A stretch of 64,000 bases of DNA, from positions 1,085,929 through 1,149,928 of the forward strand of contig JAJVDF010000436.1 of NCBI GenBank assembly GCA_022410635.1. The letters are read 5' to 3'. The position numbers were made by a program, and so were the translations under genes. The notes below the pieces were generated by a model. It worked only from the letters and a program-made list of their open reading frames with translations, did no database searches and was not told where the DNA came from. The DNA comes from Tretioscincus oriximinensis. Lineage: Eukaryota > Chordata > Lepidosauria > Squamata > Gymnophthalmidae. Shown here piece after piece: positions 22,501 through 33,252 of the stretch; within the stretch, counting starts at the first letter, position 1; each line of letters opens with the position of its first letter.

Positions 22501-24084
22501 GGTTGAAAAGCTACCCACAAGCTCACTTGTGTGAACATGTTTCCAGGTGTTGCCTTCTGACCAGGCTGGCCTCACCTTCATACATGACATCCTCTTGTCC
22601 AGTCACAGCCACCTAGGGGCATCTAACAATTGTATACAAGGCCAAGAACAGACCAGGTGTCCCATTGGTTACATTGCGAGAGTAGCTAAATAGAATGGAA
22701 TTGTTCCAGTGCTCGGCATGCAAATGGCCCAAACTGCATTTCATCTTGTTGAGGCAATTATTGTCAGGCATCTGTGATTTTGACTTCTGCTACTTAGGTT
22801 TGCAGACCAGTTGAAACTCCTCAAATTCCTCATTTCCTCTAGCATAAATTTTGAATTCTAAAAAAATAATAATCTACATTTGCTTATTGGTAATGGTTCT
22901 TGTTAGTTTACATATATGTAAAAAATCCTTCAGTAGTACTATTTTTCTTCCTGCACTGTAGTGACAGTCATATCCTGAGAATATGATCATGTTGTGGACT
23001 GTATCAACAGACAGTATACTTCTCTGTTTACTGACCATGGTGCTGCCTAGGTTATGTTGGGGAACTTGGCAGATTGCTGTGTGCTTGGACTTCTGCCATA
23101 GATTTCCCCCCAGGGTGGGTGAAGGCATGGCAACATTACTGAATTTTTCATAGTTTATACTGCTATTTTCCTCTCAAATGTAATACTAGGAGCATCCAGG
23201 CCAAGCTGTACTTAATCTAGTCTGCAATAGCATAAGTAATTAGTTGTATAGGTAGTTACACAGAATTACTCTTCCTGTACATAAATATATGCATAGATAG
23301 GGTATATACTGTTCAAATTATTCTTTATGCTGGAGGGTCAAGTTTCTTGGTTTAATTTGTCATTTGCTTACATAAGCAAATGTACCCTGTATGATATGAT
23401 TGCTTTGTTTCAAGGCATTATTGGATTTGCAAGCTCTTAATTTGTTTCATCACATGGTCCTTTCTCATGGTCATATGTTTCGCATCTGATACTTTTGTAA
23501 TAACAAAGTAAAAATGTGGGGGGGAAGGCTTGCCATATACTAAAAGAAAGCGTTTGCTGAGGCAAGCAGGTTTTGGCAGTGTAGGGTGGTCTTAACACTT
23601 GAGAATATTCATTTTGAGTTTTTGGAAGAAGCTGAATGCCTAGGACTAGGTAGCTTGAAATAGTTAAGCCGTTTAAAGGAAAGGACATTGTGGTCATGAC
23701 TTCAGTCAGTCTTTTTTTTGTAGGGGTGACAAATTATGACTTACTTTTAAAAGCATGTTTTTGTTTTTTTATATTTTTGGAAGAAAGCCCTTTTGCTTGT
23801 TGAATGTTATCTTGGAAACTTGAATATACGACATGGTGTTATGTCACCTATCTCCAGGGAACAAATTCTAATATGAGCAGTTGCTCAGAAATGTAGTTTA
23901 TTGGTGCTGGGAGATACACATTGGAAAACCATAGGATCGCCTGTCCAGCAAAGTCACAAAGGTTTTTCCTTTGACATTATACAACTTAGAAAATCCATCA
24001 TTGTTGTAGGTAATTCAGAAAGAAAATTACTTTGTGGCTATGTTCTTTTCTCTGAAGAATTAGATATGTCAACNTAGACATTTG
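22501..24084. other. Intron-like sequence, nothing recognised
   Basis: AT-rich with no supported element. A short inverted pair CATTTGCTTACATAAGCAAATG lies at 23361-23382. Confidence 0.35.
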
Positions 24085-24172
24085 GATGCCCTGAGACTTA
24101 TTGTTGGCCGCCCTGGGTATGCGGTGGGGTATTAGTATAAATAAATAAATGAATAAGTAAATAAATAAATGC
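24085..24172 (+). mobile_element. L2-like LINE tail with (AAAT)n
   Basis: GGCCGCCCTGGGTATGCGGTGGGG followed by TATTAGTATAAATAAATAAATG is the terminal part of an L2-type LINE. The body is missing. Antisense frames over it are low complexity. Confidence 0.65.
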
Positions 24173-25310
24173 TGCCATTTGTGCACGTGTGGTCACAGAA
24201 TTTGGCAACCACATATGTGTGCTGAACCAGCCAAGATGTGATGTTCTCCTTACACTGAGGAAAAGTGCTATGAAAGTTGATTTTCTCCGATGTTTTCTTA
24301 AAGTGAAATAGTTTTTCTTCATGTTTTTCTTCTGCTTGGCTGGCATATGCACCACTGAACCATGTGGCAATCAAGCCATCCTACCATAAGAAATGGAAGA
24401 AGAAACCCTTAGACCATGCAAAACTCTCTTCTTACTGAGGATTGCTTTGTGCCTCTGCAACTGTTATTTTGGTATCGGACAAAAAAAAATCCTTTATTTT
24501 TTAACCTTTTAATCCTTTGTACTTTGAGGTGCTTGCCACTTGCTGTTTGTTTTTGTTTCTGCTGTTTTTATATTTTTGCATTGTTCTGATTGGCCATTTT
24601 GCTGTTTGTGTTCCTTGCAGCTCACAAATTTTTGTAGGCTGTCCAAGGAACTGGTTGTAGGGTGGGGTATCAGTTCTGTAAATAAGCAAATTCCATTTTA
24701 ATTGTTGGAGGAATGTGTCTTACTTTGACATAGCATTTTAAATGATTTTAGGAGAAAAAAATATTAGGGAAACAAAAGGTCCTGGTGAAAAGCCACTCCC
24801 AACATGGATTTGGTGTGAAGCCAATTTCATGCGCTGTTCTTGGAGCTCTGGTGGCTGCTGTCAAGAGAAGGGGCGTAGCACAGAAGGAGGATGGGGGACC
24901 AGAAAGGTGCAAAAGTAAAGTTCTCTTGGGATTCCCCCCAGCTCTTTACACACACATCTCAGGCAGTTGCAAGCCTGAACTACTGGGAACCACTGGCCTA
25001 TTTCAGCAGCACAATTTCTTTCACTGAAGAGGGAGGTGTGTGCCATTCTGCATGCATTCCTGGACTTGTCTAGCCACCCTGGAAACACAATTAAACCTGT
25101 TAGTAGGCAGTCAGAGATCCAGTATGAACCATTTTTTGTATAATTTGTGTTGGAATTGCCTTTCTATTTTGGAAATATGTTTGCAGTGTGCTTTTCCAAA
25201 AGAAGCATGATTTTCAGGACACGTAATACAGCATCACTGCTATTTTTTAATCATTTTTTATACATTTTTCATCTTTTATTTTATTTTAACAAGTTGAATA
25301 GGACCACCCT
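24173..25310. other. Sequence with no recognised gene
   Basis: 24480-24690 ends TAGGGTGGGGTATCAGTTCTGTAAATAAG, which resembles a worn L2-type tail. 24785-25100 is locally less AT-rich with several overlapping short frames on both strands and no recognisable product. Confidence 0.3.
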
Positions 25311-26100
25311 CGAGATTGATAATAAGGGTTGGTATTCTGGCCTCCTTTCCCCCAACCCCCATCCAGCCACAGGTACTCACTTTCCAGCTGCCTTGGAAAG
25401 GGAAACACAGGCAAGNCGGTGCTCCTGCTATTGCCGCCGGTGGGCTCACCTGTGCAGATCAGGCCTTCACCCTCCTCCAGCTCCAGTGTTTCTACCATCC
25501 TGGGCAGCAGTATCAACAATCTTGCCTCACCCCCACAAAAACAGTGAGATGGGGGCATCACAGGAAAACTCCCATCTGATATGATCAGTTCCCAGCAGAA
25601 CGGCAGTAGATGAGGCAAGTGGCAGTACCAGGGGTACCACCAGCTCATCTGTGGTGCAGCTGGCAAGCGAGCGTCTATGCCTGNCCAAGGGCTTGCCTCT
25701 TCTAGTCACCACCAACAGGAACCAAACCTGTCAGAGGGGCCCATGTGGCAAGCATCCTTAGCTCTGGCCTTCGGTGCTTATCGCTGCTGCCACTGCCACT
25801 GGGATCCAGTGCAATAAAAGTGGCCACCATTTTTTTTCTGTTCGGGGCCATCACGCCTTTTGTGCCCCTCATTTCCATGATGGCAATGGTGTGGCTTTTG
25901 CAGCACTCGTGTGGGGTGCGGTGCAGTTATTAGTGGGTTTGTGTGTGTGTGTGTGTGCATAATTAGTTTTGTTTGTGTATTTGTGTGTGTATGTTAGTGC
26001 TTGAANGAGGCTGCCTATGATGGTTTGGGTCCTGAATGGCTGCGCCACAGAAATGCCACTTCTGCCCCAAACCAGATGGAGGATGATCATGGTCTCTTCC
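25311..26100. other. GC-richer unclassified segment with a (GT)n microsatellite
   Basis: Noticeably richer in GC and in CA/CC runs than its surroundings, with several overlapping short frames on both strands, the usual sign of non-coding GC-rich DNA. AATAAA occurs at 25813-25818 (GTGCAATAAAAGTGG). A GT microsatellite spans 25939-25958, with a weaker one at 25970-25993. Sharp edges suggest a transposon-derived block, but I could not assign a family. Confidence 0.35.
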
Positions 26101-26596
26101 TTATATATTATGATACTTTTATTAAATATTTATTAATTAATCTCTTATTAAAATTTTTAAAATATTTTAAAGTGTTTTGATACTGTACAAGATTAACAAA
26201 TAATTCGAACAAGGAACATTATTTTCTCTCATGCAGTCATTATAATAAGGACTGTGCTAACTAAGTTATTTTAAATCAAATTATCTTTTTTAGCAGTTTA
26301 GTAGTGAGAAAGTCAAGGCAAGACCACACTAGCAAAGGAGCGTAATTTGGTGGAGTGAATACTTTTTTGCTGTTCCGTATGTTACAAATGAACACCATAA
26401 ATCTTGCTTTCTTTGTTTGACCTTGGTCAGTTCATAGNTGGTGTGTAAAGTTCATAGCTTCTATGGATGCCAGAAACCAAAGATTTGCTGAAGGCTAGCT
26501 AGGATGAATGGCTTTCAAATGGCTTTGAAAACACATACGATTTATCACTGTGAAAAGTTTTGTTGTGCCAATGTATCATTTGAAATTGTNAAATTA

Positions 26597-26745
26597 GGCT
26601 GCATCCCCTCATCACTTATTTATTCACTATAGTTGGATACTCCACAATAAAGCACTGTGGAGATTATTTTTTTTCTAGAACATCCATACTGTATTTTTGA
26701 ANATCCAGTTATAGTGAAATAAATAAGTGATGTGGGGATGCAACC
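26597..26745. mobile_element. PIF/Harbinger-like MITE, 'GGCTGCATCCCC' type
   Basis: Left end GGCTGCATCCCCTCATCAC, right end GTGATGTGGGGATGCAACC. The arms continue inward as TTATTTATTCACTATAGTTGGAT and ATCCAGTTATAGTGAAATAAATAA, so the whole 149 bp folds into one hairpin. Flanked by TTA on the left and TAT on the right, compatible with the TWA-type 3-bp target of PIF/Harbinger elements if one copy has mutated. No coding capacity. Confidence 0.7.
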
Positions 26746-26876
26746 TATGTGTGCAGTTTCTGTAAGGAAGTTTCAGTGAGGGAGGAGGGGAAAATATTTG
26801 AATTTGTCAGTTGAAAGTTGAGTACAATCAGAGTTAAGAGTTGTTAACAATCTGAGAGGTGGTATAAGAGCAATGA

Positions 26877-27060
26877 GTCCTTTCTGCACTGGCTGGGCCT
26901 TACTCTGGATTNTATCTCAAAATAGAAACCTGCCATTCACATACTGGATACAGATTAAGCAAGATTCATCCTGCACTTTCTGTAGTCTTGAACNAACATG
27001 TGGATGATAGGTTTCTGTTTTGAGACATAATCCAAAATAAGGCCTAGTGCAGAAAGAGCT
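26877..27060. mobile_element. Palindromic MITE, 'CCTTTCTGCAC' type
   Basis: Left end GTCCTTTCTGCACTGG...GGGCCTTACTCTGGATT; the right end is its reverse, AATCCAAAATAAGGCC...AGTGCAGAAAGAGC. Inner blocks TAGAAACCTGCCATTCACAT and ATGTGGATGATAGGTTTCTG also pair. It shares the GCCTTATTCTGG block with the MITEs at 27205-27378 and 31237-31416, so all three appear to be related subfamilies. The element ends only about 145 bp before the next copy. Confidence 0.7.
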
Positions 27061-27204
27061 ATAGGTCGTGTTTGAAGAACAAGTCTATGTTAATAAAGTT
27101 ATAAAGGAATAAAAAATGGTAAAATGGCAATAGCTGACAATCTGTATCAAAAGATTTGAAAGAAATGTAACTATCTCATACATGCCATAAGTATAATAAT
27201 CTAA

Positions 27205-27378
27205 GGTCCTATCCCTACTGAGCCATAGTCTGGGGTTATACCTCGGGACAGAGCTTGGCCAGCCACATGCTAGTGTAGGCTATGTTAGGCCCCAATTTTG
27301 GCTGCCCCATTTGGCATGTAGATGGCAGGTTTGTACTGCAAGATATAGCCCAGACTAAGGCTCACTGGAGACATTGCC
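27205..27378. mobile_element. PIF/Harbinger-like MITE with TAA target duplication
   Basis: A 174-bp hairpin-forming element starting GGTCCTATCCCTACTGAGCC and ending GGCTCACTGGAGACATTGCC, flanked on both sides by TAA (27202-27204 and 27379-27381). Inner arms include TGCTAGTGTAGGCTATGTTAGGCC on the left. A 3-bp TAA duplication is the signature of PIF/Harbinger transposition. Non-coding. Confidence 0.75.
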
Positions 27379-27381
27379 TAA

Positions 27382-28106
27382 CTTGTCTTAAACAAGAGCC
27401 TAAGGCATATATAATAACTCTTTGAATGTTGTAAAAGAACAAATCATTCTCTTTTGTTTCCAATTTGTTTCCAGTTGGGTCTGTGAATATTAAACACTGT
27501 CAGTACAAAGAAACCCCAAGAAATAGGTTAAAAACAAGAAGTGTTACTTGGTGAGATGTTCTAATAAATGCTGTATTACCAGGCAAAATTGCTAAAGTTA
27601 TATTCTTTAAAGTTTATTACTGCTGTGCATTCATTAAAATACACTATAAAATCATAATAAAAGTAGTTGTTAAGTTGCAGTTAACAGCAAAGGCAGCAAA
27701 CCAGTGAGAGAGCAGAAGTCTTAGGCCATTTCCACATAGAGCTTTATATCTTGGAATATGTGCTTGCCTTTCTCATCCTAATGCAGATTGTGACAGGGCT
27801 TCACTGCAGAAAGAACTTAAATCCAATGTGACATCCTTAGGGAATGCTTACTTGTACATTCTGTCCTCCTGAATGCGACAAGCACAAAGACACAGCTATT
27901 CAGAGTAAGGATTTTCCAGATGATAAGAAGTGACTCATTCAAGTGTCAATGGGTAGCAAAAAATTATAAAATTAAAAACAAGGACCAATGTATGCAAAAA
28001 CAGTGGATCTGCTTATGCCTGCAGGATTCATAATAGACTTATATATAATAGCATTTATATATATAAAAAAATTAAAATAGATATGACACATGCTTGAAAT
28101 CCAAAT
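27382..28106. other. Intron-like AT-rich sequence
   Basis: No repeats recognised; 28030-28080 is a TATATA-rich patch. Confidence 0.35.
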
Positions 28107-28409
28107 GTGATGGCTACTCTACAAAAAGAATTAAAAGTGGAAGCTCTGTTGAATTGGGTTGCAGCCCTTCTAGCCAATATTCTGTCTCCCACAATGGCCC
28201 AGCAGTTGGACCTGGGCACTCTCAAGAAGAAGGCAAAACCTTTGCCTGCTGTTGATTACCTAAAAATGGCATTTAGAGGAATCCTGCCAGCTCCTCTGAC
28301 TCAAAGGCTGTACCAGGCATGGGTGACAGAACTGTTAGTGTCAGAGAAGGAAGAAGGGATACCTAGGACATCACCATTGTTCTTCACAAATGGCATTTCG
28401 ATTCCTTGA
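28107..28409 (+). CDS. Unassigned 100-codon open frame
   Basis: An uninterrupted plus-strand frame from ATGATGG to TGA that overlaps no repeat I recognise. The translation is Leu/Ala-rich in its first half (LLNWVAALLANILSP) and Lys/Pro-containing after (LGTLKKKAKPLPAVDYLKMA), with a late YQAWVTELL segment. It has no signal peptide, no long hydrophobic helix and no motif I can name. It might be an exon-like remnant of a transposon or retroelement gag-like protein, or simply a chance frame: a 64-kb window is expected to contain several of this length. No splice signals or promoter support it. Confidence 0.12.
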   Translation: MMATLQKELKVEALLNWVAALLANILSPTMAQQLDLGTLKKKAKPLPAVDYLKMAFRGILPAPLTQRLYQAWVTELLVSEKEEGIPRTSPLFFTNGISIP

Positions 28410-29059
28410 GCATCAAAGGGAGTTGGACTGAGCTCCTCATGGAAATTTGCCACTGTGAACTGAAACTCATATGCGCTTATTCTTTTGTCTTGCTTTAACC
28501 ATTGTTCTTAATAAGAGATGGGAGTCAGTTAGACGCAAAATGGGAAAAGAACACTTTTACTTCTCTTCCCGGGGTAAGTCCAAGACAGCTTCACACCACT
28601 AATCACCTCCTTTCTCTCACTGACCAATTGTTTAGATTCCCCCCCCCCCCAGTGTTTAGATCTTAACTGTAGCTTCAAAGTTCAAAGATGTTACATTTAC
28701 AGTATATAAAATAAAATGACAAATACCTCTGATGACTTCATTGGAAACACTGATTTTGTTGCTAGAGTCAGGTGTGCCCTTGCCTTTTCCCTGCCTCTCT
28801 TACTAGAACCTGTGAGCATCTCTGNTTCCAAAGCAGTCTTTTCAATTAATTTCTTTTGTTTATTTCCAATGCTTTGTGATTTAGTTATCACTGCTTTATT
28901 TTGATTTGTTGTACTGTTACCTAAAGCTGCCTAAGTGGATGCATTGGATCAACTGTTTTAGATTCTTCAGAGTTTGGTCAGGACTTGGTTATATAGCAGC
29001 CTTGGTTAAATTTATGAGCATTTTTTACAGTTTCAGGTGCCATATCCTTCTAATTGAAT
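28410..29059. other. Intron-like sequence
   Basis: Includes a C homopolymer (28639-28651). Nothing else recognised; antisense frames near 28700-28890 are chance. Confidence 0.35.
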
Positions 29060-29275
29060 TATACAGTTTATTACTTTTTCACACAGGGACTCTGTAGGTT
29101 TTGNTGTCTTTTTCCCTTAAGAAAGACCTTCATTTAAAAACTGCATTTTTTGCTTACTTGTGTTATCTTTGTGTAATATTTAGATTTGTTTGGTGTTTGG
29201 AAACATTTAATTGTGTCAGACATCCAAAAGAGTAAGGTACCAGGAAGGGGGCAAATACTTTTTCACACCACTGTA
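29060..29275 (+). mobile_element. Right end of a Tc1-like DNA transposon
   Basis: TTACTTTTTCACACAGGG, then AAAGACCTTCATTTAAAAACTGC, TTACTTGTGTTATCTTTGTG and the terminal GGGGGCAAATACTTTTTCAC followed by ACCACTGTA make up the 3' region and inverted repeat of a common vertebrate Tc1-like family. The matching left end is absent, so only a fragment remains. Confidence 0.75.
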
Positions 29276-29420
29276 TCAAGTCAACTGTAAGACTAACATT
29301 GAGCTCTTCTGTTTTTGCGTTGAGTCCTGTTTATTAGTTGATGCAAAGTTTGGAGTATATATTATGTTGATGATTAATATGCGTGTTTGATATCATGCAG
29401 CAGTCTATCAATATATTCAT

Positions 29421-29600
29421 TTTGAGACTAACAGGAGAAAAGTGGGTGGCATAAGCTTTCGTAGACATGTCTACTTCTTCAGATGCAGTAGACGTGTCTG
29501 CGAAAGCTTATGCCACCTACTTTTCTCTTATTAGTTTCAAAGTGCTACTGGACCCTTTGCTGGCCTTTCTACTGGACTAACAGGGCTATTTCTCAGAAAT
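29421..29600. mobile_element. Head-to-head pair of Penelope-element tails (palindrome)
   Basis: 29421-29484 is the Penelope tail in reverse (GGGTGGCATAAGCTTTCGTAGAC...CTTCTTCAG). 29485-29600 is the same tail forward (GTAGACGTGTCTGCGAAAGC...CTACTGGACTAACAGGGC). The forward copy lacks the first few bases (CTGAAGA) at the junction. The two arms form a palindrome of about 110 bp centred at 29485. The forward tail is otherwise complete through GGGCTATTTCTCAGAAAT. Compare the single tails at 34179-34297 and 44645-44768. Confidence 0.8.
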
Positions 29601-30566
29601 ATAATTCACGTGCAGGAATTCAGTATGTAAATGTGTTAAATCTAGTGTTCAGTTTCTATTATTTTACTATTTCATTGTTAATTCTGTCCTCCCCTCATCC
29701 TACTTATTTCCACTAGATCTGCCTTTTCAGTCTCTGGCTTTGGCTTTCTGGAGACCATATTATTTTAAATTGAGATAGTAAAGGATACATATAAACATCC
29801 TTTAGTGAGGCAACTTTCTTTGTCGCTTCAAACACACTATTTAAAAAGCAAACATTGAAGATAAAAGAATGCATTAAATATTTTATTAGTGCTGCTTCTG
29901 TGTGTGAAGTATTGAGATTGCAGGAAGAAGGAAAACATTGTTAATTGAAACTCCAATGTAGTGAAGGGTGTCCAGCTTGATTCCCATAATAGGAAGTGTT
30001 TTCTTTCTCTGTCAGCCATACTGCTGAGTTTTATTTTTGGTACTGAGAAATTTATCTCTTTCACAGCTATTAAAAGCTGGCTCTGGCATCAAAACAAGCC
30101 TTTGAAATATGTGGCAAAAGTTAAGTGGTGCAACATGCTTTCTTCATGATGTTGAGAATATCTGGGAAAATAAATTTCACAGAAAGAATTTTGTCATACC
30201 ATTATTAAATTGACATACTGTAAAGCACAGTATTCCTGTTATAGCAGTTTGAACAATGGCTGCTGTACAGTGGGAATACAGGAATTCTCCTTTCTCACAA
30301 TGCTGTCGTTTGACAAAATTTGCACTGTCCCAACTGCATTTCTAGAGATTATCATTGTATACCAAACAACTTAATAGATCTAGCGATGTGGATTCTTTCC
30401 TGTTTCTGGGTTGAAATGATTCCCAAGAAAAGATGCATGCAAAGCTGTCTGCAGATGACTGCATGCTGTGAGTTTTACTTGTGCCCCAGATAAATGATTG
30501 ACAAACGTCCCCACAATCAGGCAGCAGCATAAGGAAAGTCCTTCGCCTGCTGCTGGCTGGACATAA
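29601..30566. other. Intron-like sequence, nothing recognised
   Basis: AT-rich. No repeat family or coding feature seen; short frames are in conflict on both strands. Confidence 0.35.
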
Positions 30567-31050
30567 GAGCATAAGAACATAAGAAGAGCCATATTGGATC
30601 AGGCCACAGCCCATCAAGTCCAGCATTCTGTTTCACACAGAGGCCCACCAGATGCACCTGGGCAGTCCAAACAGAGGAAAGCAAAATATGCACCTGTTCA
30701 TGATTCCCTGCAAATTGTATTTCAGGAGTCCTGCATGTTGCTCCATCCCGGAGGCAGAATCCAGACATCTATCCTAGTGTCCATTTATACCCTTGGTGTC
30801 CATAAACCTGACTAGTCCTGTCTTGAAACTATCCAAGCTGTTAGCTACCACTACCTCTTCAGGAAGTAAATTCCACAGGCTGATGACCCTCTGGGTGAAA
30901 AAAATACTTTCCTTTGTCTGTTCTCACTTTTCTACCCAACAGTTTTAAGGAGTGCCCTCTGGTCCTTGTGTTGTGGGAGAGAGAAANCATTTTTTTCTCT
31001 ATTCACCCTGTCCATCCCATGCATGATTTTGTACACTTCAAGAAGATCAG
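30567..31050 (-). mobile_element. CR1 LINE 3' end (TTCTTATG-tail lineage)
   Basis: The reversed terminal octamers CATAAGAACATAAGAAG lead into the 3'UTR (GCTCCATCCCGGAGGCAGAATCC, ACCCTTGGTGTCCA) and then the antisense end of the reverse transcriptase (CTCTTCAGGAAGTAAATTCC, CACCCTGTCCATCCCATGCATGATTTTGTAC). 5'-truncated after CTTCAAGAAGATCAG. Same lineage as 16863-17090 and 44981-45692. Confidence 0.9.
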
Positions 31051-31236
31051 TTGGTGTATTTAACCAGCACAAAGTACCCAGAACTATCTGTACACTGGCT
31101 CCTTCCTATATATGCTCATGGCTGTTCTGCCACAATAGGAAAACATGATATCAAGTCATGCTTGTGCTGCTCTTTGTCCAGAAGATAGTTTATAACACTA
31201 TTTCAGGAAAGTTCAAAATACCAAAAAGCACTCTAT

Positions 31237-31416
31237 GGCTCTGTTCCCACTGAGCCTTATTCTGGGCTATATCTTGCAATAGGAGCCTGCTATCTANATG
31301 CTAGTGTAGGCTATGGCAGGCCCCGAATAGGGCCTGCTATAGCCTACACTGGCATGTGGATGGCCAAGCTCTGTCCCAAGATATGACCCAGACTAAGGCT
31401 CAGTGGGGACAGGGCC
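31237..31416. mobile_element. PIF/Harbinger-like MITE, nearly complete hairpin
   Basis: 180 bp flanked by TAT on each side (31234-31236, 31417-31419). Left arm GGCTCTGTTCCCACTGAGCC, TTATTCTGGGCTATATCTTG, CTAGTGTAGGCTATGGCAGG. The right arm mirrors it: CCTGCTATAGCCTACACTGG, CAAGATATGACCCAGACTAA, GGCTCAGTGGGGACAGGGCC. The centre is CCCCGAATAGGG. The best preserved member of the family in this window. Confidence 0.8.
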
Positions 31417-31419
31417 TAT

Positions 31420-33252
31420 CTGTATAGCATGATCAAGGTACCTCAGATCCAAGTGGCTGTTCCCTCATAGCCACATAAGAGGTTTTAAAATAGAAGATAA
31501 TTTTCCATGAAAAACCTTTATCTGAATAGAACCTAAGATGCTGCAAAAGAGTTTGAAAGTATACCCTGCAATGTACTGTTCAATGTACATTGAACAGTAT
31601 GGGATAAGATGTCCAGCCTCTTCAACAGCAGGGCAAGGGGCTGCAGTGATTGTATCCTGGTATTTGCATTCCTCCCTCTGGATCACTTTCTAGCTCCCAG
31701 TTCTATCCCCTGCTAAGCTAGAGTGCTCAAGTCAGCAAACACAAGGCAGAGTCTGTACAATCGGTTGTTGTGACACAGTCAGCGGCTGCTATTAGGAGCT
31801 AGGAAAGTGGTGTGAAGAGAGGATTGGAGAGGAGGAAGTCAGGGTGGGTGGGTAAATCCTTTCATGATCCTCCAGCTCTTTCTACAAATCCCCCTCAAGG
31901 CATGGCAACCCACATTTTGGAGATCAACGCTCTAAATTACAGTGAAAATGTAACTGGCTGGTAAATATTAGGCAAATCCGAAGCTTATGTAGGATTTTTA
32001 CTACCTCTACTATAACTTTAAATCTGAGCCTGTAAACTAGGCAGGAAACAGGGATTAGGTACTTGAGCGTAGGTCATTCTATTCATCTGCAACATTCTGC
32101 ATAAACTGTGTTCCATTCTTCCCTCTGCACAAAGTCTAGTTTGAAGATGCCAAATCCTTTGCAGTGGTACTGCAGGGCTTGCAATATGGAATTGTATAAT
32201 GTGACTCATNGCTTCACGTTTTAAGTGTGAACAAGGCACAGACTGATTAGTCTGCTTTTCTTACATACCTGCCTATTTAGAGGTCAGTGGCCTGAGGTGC
32301 CCTTCTCTTAGTGGCCTGTTTACCTTTGACAACTGCCTGAGTATGCCCATTATGGGTAGTACAGTTTTCCTTAAGAGTATCTTTCAATATTGAGAAATAC
32401 CCTTGTAATTTGTATTAAACATGGCTTTGGTTAAATATAATCAAGCTGTGTAAAGAATCTTTGTACTTTACAGAGGCAGTTGAAACATTCTGGTAACTGC
32501 TTGGAATGCAAAGGGTTGTTCGTTTGAGCCTCAGCTTCCCCCCTGAAAGTTGGCAATGACATTTCACTTCTGTGCCTTTGCCAAGAAAATTGCTNAGAGG
32601 TACCCATGGAGATGCCCTGGCAATCAAGTAGGATATAATAACAGCAAAATATCTTGGTGTTGCTTTGTTTAATAGCTTCAGAGCTTCCTTGAGCTCTAGA
32701 GAAAANGATCAAAATTCAAATCCCATGTTTTCTTGAATTAATCCATATGTTCTGGCACTGGAAAGCAATTTAGTGAATCAATATTAAAATCATCTGAGTT
32801 ACAGATAACTGTGGACCTGGAATTGTTTCTCTTGGTTATAGAGCTGTGATCGTTCTCTGAGCATCCTATTACATTTNCTGTGACCTCTACTAAAGGACAT
32901 ATCCATGAGGTATAATGTGTTGGTCCGGTTGGACAATATGTCCTAATTAGAGATGGAGTTAATGTTGGGTAGAAGGAGCATGAAATTTAAATTCTTGCTG
33001 AAGACAGCAAATTGAAAGTGGAAGAGTGCTGAGCAGTGTTTTTCACCGGCACCCAACTGTGTTCTGATCAGCGTTGCATCAAAGAGAGCCTTGCTAATGG
33101 GTGTGTTGTTACCTCACACCCTCTGTTTTGTCTGCTAACAAATTTTTTCTAGCTCTTTATAGTGAGATCTGAATCCCTGCAATTCTTGCGGATTAGGGGA
33201 TCACTTGAGATAATCAAGGATGATTTACTAGAGTGTTTGAATCAGCCCAATA
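31420..33252. other. Intron-like sequence
   Basis: No gene. A small inverted pair AATGTACTGTTCAATGTACATTGAACAGTAT lies at 31569-31599. Otherwise no element recognised. Confidence 0.35.
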
